From an uncultured Myxococcales bacterium (GTDB lineage Bacteria; Myxococcota_A; UBA9042; DTJE01), in the NCBI GenBank assembly GCA_903857665.1, contig CAIOFV010000105.1, positions 248,001-312,000 of the forward strand: 64,000 nucleotides of DNA. The letters run 5' to 3'. Made by a program: the position numbers and the translations under genes. The notes under the pieces were generated by a model. It was given only the letters and a program-made list of their open reading frames with translations. It ran no database searches and had not been told where the DNA came from. This document shows, one piece after another, positions 36,044 to 44,001 of this stretch (its first letter is position 1; each line of letters begins with the position of its first letter).

Positions 36044-36071
36044 TTGGTTCTGACGGGGGTTCGGATACAAT
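36044..36071 (+). promoter_or_regulatory. Candidate sigma-70-like promoter upstream of the multiheme cytochrome
   Basis: TTGGTT (36044-36049), 16-bp spacer, TACAAT (36066-36071). Confidence 0.45.
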
Positions 36072-36136
36072 CCACCCGGGTGTGCCTCGCGCAGGCGCGC
36101 GAGGACCGGCAGACAGGCCATTGTCCGGAGGGCGGC

Positions 36137-37957
36137 GTGGACGGAAAGGTGAAGCGGGGCAAGGGGCTGTACCGGAACTGGATCAGCTACCTCGGGGCCC
36201 TGGGGGTCCTCGGCAGCGTCCTGTTGATCACCGGCTCGCTCATCGCCGTGTTCAGCTTCCACAGCCCGAGCCCGTACATCGGCATCTTCACCTACATGGT
36301 GTTCCCCGGCTTCCTGATGGCCGGCATCGTGCTCTTCCTGTACGGGATGCGCCACGAAAGCCTCCGGCGGCGACGCGCGAAGACCACCGAGGCCCAGCCG
36401 TTCCCGAAGGTCGATCTGAACGATCCCCGGACCCGCCGCCGGTTCGTCTACTGGCTGGTCGGCGGCGGCTTCCTGATGGTCCTGATGGCGTTCGTCGGCT
36501 ACAACGCGTTCCTGTACACCGAGTCCGTCGAGTTCTGCGGCACGGTCTGCCACACGGTGATGGAACCCGAGCACGTCGCGCGCATGGAGGGTCCCCACGC
36601 CCGCGTCCGCTGCGTGGACTGCCACGTGGGCGCCGGCGTGTCCTGGTACGTGAAGTCCAAGATGTCCGGCCTGTACCAGGTCTACGCGGTCGCCACCGGC
36701 GACTACGAGCGGCCCATCCCGGTGCCGGTCAAGAACCTGCGTCCCGCCCGCGAGACGTGCGAGGAATGCCACTGGCCGAACAAGTTCTTCGGCGCCCAGC
36801 TGCAGCAGAACCCGCACTTCCGGTACGACGAGGCGAACACGCCCGAGCAGGTCAGCCTGCTGGTCAAGACCGGCGGCGGCACCCCGAACCTGGGCCAGAA
36901 GGCCGGCATCCACTGGCACATGGTCGTCAACAACGTCGTGGAGTACGTGGCCAACGACGAGAACCTGCAGGACATCCCGTGGGTGCGGGTCACGCACGGC
37001 GACGGCACGGTGAAGGAGTACGTCGATACGAAATCGAAGCTGGCCGCCGCCGACATCGAGGCGAAGGCGAAGCACCGGGTGGACTGCATGGATTGCCACA
37101 ACCGCCCGTCGCACGTGTTCGTGCCGCCGGAAACGGCGGTGGACAAGGCCGGCGAGTCGGGCCGCATCCCGATGACGCTGCCCTGGGTCAAGAAGCTGGC
37201 CGTGGACGCCCTGGTGGCGGAGTACCCGGACAAGCAGGGCGCCCACGAGGGCATCCGGCTGGCGTTCACCACCTACTACGGCGACCGCTACCCGGAGGTG
37301 CTGAAGGCACGCGCCGACGACATCGCCCAGGCGGTCGATACGGTGACGGCGATCTACGACCGCAACGTGTTCCCGGCGATGAACGTCAACTGGAAGACCT
37401 ACGCGTCCAACATCGGCCACCGGAACTGGAAGGGATGCTTCCGGTGCCACGACAAGGACCACGTGACGAAGGACGGCGAGGTCCTCAGCGCCGACTGCAC
37501 GCTGTGCCACACGCTGCCCCAGCGCGGCCCGCTGATGCCCCTGGGTTCCCTGGCCCCGGCGAGCGACCAGAACTGGCACCCGTGGGAGCTGAAGGGGAAG
37601 CATGCCGAGATCCTGTGCACCCGATGCCACGAGGCCGGCTACCGGCCTCCGACGGAATGTGTGGACTGCCACAAGATGGACAGGAAGGCGCCGATGATGG
37701 CCGACGGCTGCGACAGTTGCCACGCGACGCCCGGCGTCCGCAAGCCCGTCGCGGACTGCAAGGACTGCCACGACAGCCTGGGCGAGTTGCACAAGAAGGA
37801 GACGCACGGGGCGACCGAGTGCACGGTCTGCCACAAGCCCCACGTATGGAAGGTGCCTGCCCGGGAGACCTGCCAGGGATGCCACGAGGATCGGAAGGCC
37901 CACTACCCCGACGAGCCCTGCGCGAAGTGCCACGCCTTCAAGGCAAAGGGGTCGTGA
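36137..37957 (+). CDS. NapC/NirT-type membrane-anchored multiheme cytochrome c
   Basis: Two N-terminal TM segments; 12 CxxCH motifs plus CGTVCH (CX3CH); GTG start preceded by GGAGGG. Confidence 0.88.
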   Translation: MDGKVKRGKGLYRNWISYLGALGVLGSVLLITGSLIAVFSFHSPSPYIGIFTYMVFPGFLMAGIVLFLYGMRHESLRRRRAKTTEAQPFPKVDLNDPRTRRRFVYWLVGGGFLMVLMAFVGYNAFLYTESVEFCGTVCHTVMEPEHVARMEGPHARVRCVDCHVGAGVSWYVKSKMSGLYQVYAVATGDYERPIPVPVKNLRPARETCEECHWPNKFFGAQLQQNPHFRYDEANTPEQVSLLVKTGGGTPNLGQKAGIHWHMVVNNVVEYVANDENLQDIPWVRVTHGDGTVKEYVDTKSKLAAADIEAKAKHRVDCMDCHNRPSHVFVPPETAVDKAGESGRIPMTLPWVKKLAVDALVAEYPDKQGAHEGIRLAFTTYYGDRYPEVLKARADDIAQAVDTVTAIYDRNVFPAMNVNWKTYASNIGHRNWKGCFRCHDKDHVTKDGEVLSADCTLCHTLPQRGPLMPLGSLAPASDQNWHPWELKGKHAEILCTRCHEAGYRPPTECVDCHKMDRKAPMMADGCDSCHATPGVRKPVADCKDCHDSLGELHKKETHGATECTVCHKPHVWKVPARETCQGCHEDRKAHYPDEPCAKCHAFKAKGS

Positions 37958-39698
37958 CGGCCGGCCGCGGGGCCCCGCGGCGACGGACGATCCGGGTGGC
38001 CCCGATCAGCGCCCCGCCGAAGAACGCCAGCGTCAGGAACAGCGTCAGCGGCCGTCCCTGGGGGATGTCCTCGACCAGCACCTTCACCGCGGTGAGGCCG
38101 AGGATGAGGAACGTCGCCCACCGGAACTCGGCCCGCTCGCGACGGCGGCCGAGGGACGCGAACCCGAGGGCCAGCGCGCTCAGAACGCCCGTCCTCAGCA
38201 CGGCCAGGGCGCCGCGGTCCAGCGATTCGCCCGTCCCCGCCAGGGGCCCGGCCAGGAGGCCCACCGCGGTTCCCGCGAACCCCAGCCCGATTACCAGCGC
38301 CAGGTCGAAGCACGGCACCGTCCAGATCCAGGAGCGCCCGTGGAGCGCCCGGTGACGCCGGAGCACCCACAGGGCCCCGGTCGTGGCGGCCAGGCAGGCC
38401 AGGGCCTCCCAGCCCGGCGGGCCGTCGGGCACACCCTTTCCCGCGAGGACCCGGATCGATTCCGGAACCAGGCCCGTCGCCACCGATCCGGCGAGGACGA
38501 GGGCGGCGACCTGCAGCCGCAGGGCCACCCGGTCGGGACGAACCGCGGCGAATGCGAGGCCCAGCGCCAGGATCGTCCACAGCACGCCGGCCACCGGGAG
38601 GTCCAGGGCCAGTCGCAGCGCCTCGACGGCCAGCAGCGACCCGAGGGCGGTGCCGCAGGTCACGTTCCACAGGCGGTCCTCGCGGCGCTCGAAGCGCAGG
38701 AAGGACACCGCCCAGGCCACCGCGGCGACCGCACCCGCCAGGATCGCCAGGATCCAGCGCCCGGGAGGCCCGCCGCCGGCCACCGCCACCGCTCCCTCGA
38801 AGCCCGCCCCCACCACGGCGAGGGACTGGGCCACCTCGAACGCCCCGACCGATCGTTGTGCCACCAGCGTCCGTCCGGCGAAGGCCCCGAGGTAGAGGAC
38901 CGCCAGGGCCGCCTGCAGGGACAGCAGGTCGCCGGCCTGGACCCAGTCGAACGCCGGCGCCCCGAAGCGCGCGGCCAGCAGGGCCAGCACCCCGTCCGCG
39001 GCCAGGGCCGCCGGCCAGGCCGACTCGGGCCATCCGCGGTGCCACGCGACGCCCAGCGACGCGGCGCCCAGGGGCAGCAGCACCAGCGCCAGCGGGTCCA
39101 GCGAGTGGCCGGCGATCAGCAGGCCTACGGAGGTGAGGGAGGCGGCCAGCACCGCGAGGAAGGCCAGCAGGCGCAGGCCGTGACGCCACGCGACGCCCAG
39201 GATCCCCAGCGCGAACGCCGCCAGCAGCGCCGCTCCGAGGGTGGGCCCCAGGGCGGCGAACCGGGTGGACCCCTCCCAGACGATCGGGAACGCCACGAGG
39301 ATCGCGGCGATGCCGTGGGAGGTGGCGTCCGCGGACCGGCCGCCGCGCCCCGCCCGCCGGGCCATCACGCCCCACACCGCCGCCCAGGCCAGCCCAAGGC
39401 CGATCCCGAGGTCGCCCGACAGCGTGTCGGCCTCGGTCAGGGCGCGCAGCAGGAAGGCGCCCGCCAGAACCAGGAAGGTCCGGCCCGCGAGGATCGGGAT
39501 CCCCTGCCACTCGGACGGCTCGGGCTCGGCGTCCTCGTTCGCGTCGTCCCGCACGAGCCTCGCCGCCACCGGCGGGGTTTCCGCGACGGTCTCCGGTTCG
39601 CGCGATCCCTCGAGGGTGTGCAGCCGCAGGTTGAGCGTGTCGAGTCGTTGTTCCAGCGCGTCGATCCGGGTCTCGAGGTCGTTCACGCGGTCGGACAC
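37938..39698 (-). CDS. DUF2339-like multi-pass membrane protein
   Basis: N-terminal coiled coil (LETRIDALEQRLDTLNLRLHTLE) followed by many TM helices. Confidence 0.65.
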   Translation of the reverse strand: MSDRVNDLETRIDALEQRLDTLNLRLHTLEGSREPETVAETPPVAARLVRDDANEDAEPEPSEWQGIPILAGRTFLVLAGAFLLRALTEADTLSGDLGIGLGLAWAAVWGVMARRAGRGGRSADATSHGIAAILVAFPIVWEGSTRFAALGPTLGAALLAAFALGILGVAWRHGLRLLAFLAVLAASLTSVGLLIAGHSLDPLALVLLPLGAASLGVAWHRGWPESAWPAALAADGVLALLAARFGAPAFDWVQAGDLLSLQAALAVLYLGAFAGRTLVAQRSVGAFEVAQSLAVVGAGFEGAVAVAGGGPPGRWILAILAGAVAAVAWAVSFLRFERREDRLWNVTCGTALGSLLAVEALRLALDLPVAGVLWTILALGLAFAAVRPDRVALRLQVAALVLAGSVATGLVPESIRVLAGKGVPDGPPGWEALACLAATTGALWVLRRHRALHGRSWIWTVPCFDLALVIGLGFAGTAVGLLAGPLAGTGESLDRGALAVLRTGVLSALALGFASLGRRRERAEFRWATFLILGLTAVKVLVEDIPQGRPLTLFLTLAFFGGALIGATRIVRRRGAPRPAVTTPLP

Positions 39699-39733
39699 CG
39701 CTCACCTCCCCGGGCGCCGGCCCGTCCGGGCGG

Positions 39734-40924
39734 TCACGACGGGCGGCCCTTGCCAATCGCCGAATCCGACGGGAAGAGCGGGACCATGAAGTCGAAGAAC
39801 CGGAGCAGCAGGAACGGCACCGTGAAGACCACAACGGCCACGATCAGCCCTTCGTGGTCCCAGAGGCCGGGCATGTACGAGGTGTAGCCGCGGAAGGACT
39901 TGGACATCAACTGGCCGCCGATGACCACGTTCCAGCGCATGGCCAGCACCTGGATCAGCAGCAGCACCGACGACGAGAAGATCAGCACGTTGCGCGTCCG
40001 CTGGCGCAGCTTCACCAGCGAATTCAATCCCAGGAGCAGGAACGGGACCAGCGACCCGATCAGCAACTGGATGACGACGTGGCTCCAGAACAACTTGTCC
40101 TCGATGAGGATTTGTAGCGCCTCCCATTCGGCCATCTGCTGGTAGGCGATGGACAGGATCTGCATCAGCTCCAGCGCCACGTCGATGATCATGAAGCCCC
40201 AGAGGAAGTTGGCCATCGTCTGCACGCAGGGCGCATCCACCTCCACGCGCCGCACCCAGGAGATCACGTAGAACAGCAGGATCAGCACGGCGATGCCGGA
40301 CACGATCGCCGACAGCAGGAAGATGATGAACATCATGGGGGTGGACCACCACGGGTTCGCCTTGATGGACCCGAACAGGAAACCCACGTACCCGTGCAGG
40401 AAGCAGGCGACCGGGATGCCCAGGCCGGCCAGGAACCGCACCACGCGATGGTCCAGGGCGCGGGTCCGCTCGTCCACCCGCAGGTCGAACAGCGCCAGGG
40501 CCTTGAACAGGAAGCCCAGGACACCCGTGGTCGCCAGCGCGCGCCCGACGATCTCCTCGCGCATCGAGAACCAGACCTCGACCACCACGATCGCCATGTA
40601 GGTCAGGTAGACGATGCCGAAGCCGGCCATCGCCGACGACGACGACGGCGTGATCATGATGTTGAAGGCGCGTGTCGGGAGGCCCAGGTGCAGCAGCAGG
40701 GGCATCGTCGCGAACAGCAGGAACGCGAACGACGACACCAGCGCGAAGCGGGCCACGGGCTTCAGGCTTTCCTGGCCGAACAGGTGATACAGCGAGGACA
40801 CGATGAACGCGCCGGCCACGAGGCCCGTGATGTACGGGTAGAGCACGATCATGACCGTCCAGGTCACGTGCTGCTCGTTGGGGAACACGAATCCCATCAG
40901 TTCGGAGATGGCTTCGCCGTGCAT
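39734..40924 (-). CDS. NrfD/PsrC-family polysulfide reductase-like membrane subunit
   Basis: MHGEAISELMGFVFPNEQHVTWTVMIVLYPYITGLVAGAFIVSSLYHLFG..., ~10 TM helices. Confidence 0.87.
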   Translation of the reverse strand: MHGEAISELMGFVFPNEQHVTWTVMIVLYPYITGLVAGAFIVSSLYHLFGQESLKPVARFALVSSFAFLLFATMPLLLHLGLPTRAFNIMITPSSSSAMAGFGIVYLTYMAIVVVEVWFSMREEIVGRALATTGVLGFLFKALALFDLRVDERTRALDHRVVRFLAGLGIPVACFLHGYVGFLFGSIKANPWWSTPMMFIIFLLSAIVSGIAVLILLFYVISWVRRVEVDAPCVQTMANFLWGFMIIDVALELMQILSIAYQQMAEWEALQILIEDKLFWSHVVIQLLIGSLVPFLLLGLNSLVKLRQRTRNVLIFSSSVLLLIQVLAMRWNVVIGGQLMSKSFRGYTSYMPGLWDHEGLIVAVVVFTVPFLLLRFFDFMVPLFPSDSAIGKGRPS

Positions 40925-41691
40925 CACACCACCTCCTTGTCGAGTCCGATGTAGTAGCACTTGGGGTTGGTCCCCAGCGCCGGCTTCAGCACGCCGTAGC
41001 GGCTGGAATTCAGCAACTGGCGGATCCGGCTGGTGGTGTCCTTCAGGTTGCCAGCCGAGCGCGCGCCGACCGGGCAGGCCTGGGCGCAGGCGGTCTGCAG
41101 GCCCTTGGTGATGCGGTGGTAGCACAGCGTGCACTTGTCCGCGTACCCGTTTTGGGGGTGGATGTAGCGGACGCCGTACGGGCACGCCTGCACGCAGTAG
41201 CCGCAGCCGATGCACCGCTTCCGGTCCACCAGCGTGACGCCGTCGGGAGCCGCGTACGAGGCACCCACCGGGCACACCTGCACGCAGGGCGCCGTGGAGC
41301 ACTGGTTGCACAGCTTCGGCACGAAGAAGGACTTGCCCACCTCAATGGGCGGGTGGGGCACGTCCTCCGGGAAGCCGTTCAGGGCGCCCAGGGGCGAATC
41401 GACCTCGACCTTCCCGTCCCGCCGCACCGTGTAGCGCTCGACCCACGTGCGATTGAAGCCGTCGGGCACGGTGTTTTCGGCCTTGCAGGCCCGCACGCAG
41501 GCGCCGCAGCCCATGCATTTCTGCAGGTCGACGATGAATCCCCAGGTGTAGTCCTCGCGCCGGTAGGGGGCGCGCTCGGCGGCCCGGACCGCGAAGGGCA
41601 CCAGGATCGCGAACGCCCCCACGAAGCCCAACTTGATGAAATCGCGTCGTCCCAGCCCCTCCGGGCGGGGATCCCGGCCGTCGTCGCTCAT
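40924..41691 (-). CDS. 4x[4Fe-4S] ferredoxin-like subunit with Tat signal
   Basis: RRDFIKLGFVGAFAILVPF; CMGCGACVRACK, CNQCSTAPCVQVCP, CIGCGYCVQACP, CTLCYHR...CAQACP. Confidence 0.93.
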   Translation of the reverse strand: MSDDGRDPRPEGLGRRDFIKLGFVGAFAILVPFAVRAAERAPYRREDYTWGFIVDLQKCMGCGACVRACKAENTVPDGFNRTWVERYTVRRDGKVEVDSPLGALNGFPEDVPHPPIEVGKSFFVPKLCNQCSTAPCVQVCPVGASYAAPDGVTLVDRKRCIGCGYCVQACPYGVRYIHPQNGYADKCTLCYHRITKGLQTACAQACPVGARSAGNLKDTTSRIRQLLNSSRYGVLKPALGTNPKCYYIGLDKEVV

Positions 41692-42686
41692 CGGGTACCT
41701 CCTTCGGCCGCCTGGGAAGACACCACCGGGCCGTGCATGGTGTGGATCTTCTCCTCGCCGTGGCAGTCGACGCAGCGGTTCTGCTTCTCGGACTCGTCCG
41801 CGGCCATCTCGTTCCGGTGGGCCTCGAAGGACTCCAGTTGCGGGATCCGCCCCTTCCCGCGGAAGGGCTGCTTCTGGTGGCACATCAGGCAGAACTTCGG
41901 GTTGCCGTTCTTCAGGATGCGCCCCGAGAACTCGCTGTCCTGGCGGAACACGTGGCACATCTGGCAGTCGAGGTCCTTGTGCGGCTTCGTCTTGAAGTCC
42001 GCCAGCACGCCGGCGTGGCAGTCCTTGCACTGGAAGGTCACCACGTGGCCTTCGGGCAGGGGCTTCGTCCGGATCGCCGAGTCCGCGTGGCAGTCGGTGC
42101 ACGCGTGGATCAGGGGATGCAGGCGCGCCTGCTCGACCTTGCGGTCCAGGAACAGAGGCTCGTGCGGGTTGTGGCAGCTCTGGCACTTCGTCGCCGGGTC
42201 GGTGACGCCCACGGTCGCGAAGTGCTCGCCGATGTCGATCGTGGGGAACAGCTTCGGCCGGGCCTGCAGGCGCCGGTGGCACGCCAGGCAGTTGGCCTGG
42301 GCCAGCTCGCGGAACATCTTGCCCTGCTCCGGCGGGAGGCCTTCCTTCCGGGCCTTCACGTGCTGGTCGCCCGAACCGTGGCAGTCCTCGCACTGGACGG
42401 TCACGTGGACGTCCTTCTCGTGGGCCGCGAACTCGACCGCGTGGCACTCGGAGCAGACGCCCTTGCCCTGCAGGGTCGGTTCTCGGGCCGCTTCCTCGGC
42501 GAGGGCGCCCGTGCGGAAGAACCCGATCTCGCCGAAGCCTTCCGGCCTCAGCGCCGCCCGCACGGCCAGGCCACCGAGGATGGCCACGAGGAACAGCGCG
42601 AAGAACCGTCGCGAGTAGGGGAAGGACAGGATCCCCGTCTTGCGGTGCTCGTCGCCCCCGTCAGGACCGTGCGCGTCGCCTGCCAT
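41688..42686 (-). CDS. Nine-heme cytochrome c
   Basis: CSECH, CEDCH, CLACH, CQSCH, CTDCH, CKDCH, CQMCH, CLMCH, CVDCH. Confidence 0.92.
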   Translation of the reverse strand: MAGDAHGPDGGDEHRKTGILSFPYSRRFFALFLVAILGGLAVRAALRPEGFGEIGFFRTGALAEEAAREPTLQGKGVCSECHAVEFAAHEKDVHVTVQCEDCHGSGDQHVKARKEGLPPEQGKMFRELAQANCLACHRRLQARPKLFPTIDIGEHFATVGVTDPATKCQSCHNPHEPLFLDRKVEQARLHPLIHACTDCHADSAIRTKPLPEGHVVTFQCKDCHAGVLADFKTKPHKDLDCQMCHVFRQDSEFSGRILKNGNPKFCLMCHQKQPFRGKGRIPQLESFEAHRNEMAADESEKQNRCVDCHGEEKIHTMHGPVVSSQAAEGGTR

Positions 42687-42813
42687 GGTGTGCCCCCGAA
42701 TCGAATGTGGCCTGCCTGGCGCGCGCCCCCTCCGATCGAATCCACGCCCCGGGTGAGGGAACCGGACCCATTGTCGCGTTCAGGCTGTCGCCTAGTTTCC
42801 TTAAATCTGATGG

Positions 42814-42849
42814 ACTTTGTCAAAGTATGTCTTCCCGGAAAATCGGGAA
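42814..42849. promoter_or_regulatory. Two adjacent palindromes upstream of the nine-heme cytochrome operon
   Basis: ACTTTGTCAAAGT (42814-42826) and TTCCCGGAAAATCGGGAA (42832-42849). Confidence 0.5.
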
Positions 42850-42939
42850 CTTCTTGAATTCGGTGCCGGATTGACCACTTTGGTACGTGTCGGACGGTCA
42901 GGGGTGTGGAAGGGGGGGGGCGGGCGAGGGAAACGGGGG

Positions 42940-44001
42940 TCAGGGCTTCGGGGACCGGGCGCCCTTGGCCGGCCGGGCTTCCTTCGCCGGCTGGGACTTT
43001 TCGTGGGGCGCGAAAGCGGTGACCAGCAGCAGCAGGACCACGCCCACCGAGATGCCGATGTCCGCGACGTTGTAGCGCGGCCAGTGCCAATCCCTGTAGT
43101 AGTTGTGGATGAAATCGACCACGTAGGTGAGGAAGATTCGATCCACGAGGTTGCCGATGGCGCCGCCCATGATGCCGCCCAGGGCCAGGATCGGCAGCCA
43201 GCCGCGGCCCGGCGGCTTGACCAGCAGCCAGCCCACCGCGACCAGCGCCACCAGGGACAGCGTGAAGAAGATGGCCCGCCGCACGCCCTCGTCCAGGTCG
43301 GACAGCATGCTGAAGGCGCCCGCCGGGTTCTCGGCGTAGGAAAAGTCGAAGAACCCGGGGATGAACACGATCTCGCGATCGCCGACCAGGTAGGTCTGGC
43401 CCGGTGTGGCCAGCGCCGTCGGGTCCACGCCCCCGCCGTCGGGGGGGATCGGGTGCAGGCTGGTGCGGGCGATTTCGGCGGCCTCGTCATCGGAAACGTG
43501 GGGAAGGCGGGACTTCAGGTACTCGGCGACGCTGACCCGGGACAGGGCCTCGCGGACCTGGCGTCGGGCCTCCTGCAGGCCCAGGCCGGGCTGGTCCCGC
43601 TGGAGGGCCTTCTCCATCGTCCAGGCGTCGTTGCGCTCGATGCGGCGGGCGAACCGCTTGCTGCCGCCCGGATCGAACACGAAGAACCCCACGGCCTCGA
43701 GGTTGCGCGACGACTCCAGCTCGAAGACCGGGTCGCCCGGGTCCAGGGCCACCTGGGGAAGCAGGCGCCACAGCGACCCGCGCAGGGCCCCGTCGTCAAG
43801 GTCCGGGAAGCGCGTGCGAACGACGTCGCCGACGGTCATGCCGGTCGCGGCCGCGGTGGCCGTCACCGGCAGCAGGTGGCGCGGCGTGGCGAGGTTCGCC
43901 TCGATCCAGCGCTTGGACCACAGGTCGAGGCCCGCGACTCCGGCCACGACGGCGATCGTGACGCCCCACCGAACCAGGGTCCTGCGGCGTTCGACCGTCA
44001 T
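42940..44001 (-). CDS. lspA: Lipoprotein signal peptidase with a large internal insertion
   Basis: GLDLWSKRW near the N-terminus; GFFDFSYAENPAGAF, GGAIGNLVDRIFLTYVVDFI, RYNVADIGI; ~175-residue insertion between them. Confidence 0.9.
   Translation of the reverse strand: MTVERRRTLVRWGVTIAVVAGVAGLDLWSKRWIEANLATPRHLLPVTATAAATGMTVGDVVRTRFPDLDDGALRGSLWRLLPQVALDPGDPVFELESSRNLEAVGFFVFDPGGSKRFARRIERNDAWTMEKALQRDQPGLGLQEARRQVREALSRVSVAEYLKSRLPHVSDDEAAEIARTSLHPIPPDGGGVDPTALATPGQTYLVGDREIVFIPGFFDFSYAENPAGAFSMLSDLDEGVRRAIFFTLSLVALVAVGWLLVKPPGRGWLPILALGGIMGGAIGNLVDRIFLTYVVDFIHNYYRDWHWPRYNVADIGISVGVVLLLLVTAFAPHEKSQPAKEARPAKGARSPKP

Noticed and set aside
42905-42940. G-quadruplex near the lspA end
   Set aside because: G-runs are present but expected at this GC content; no supporting position or conservation.
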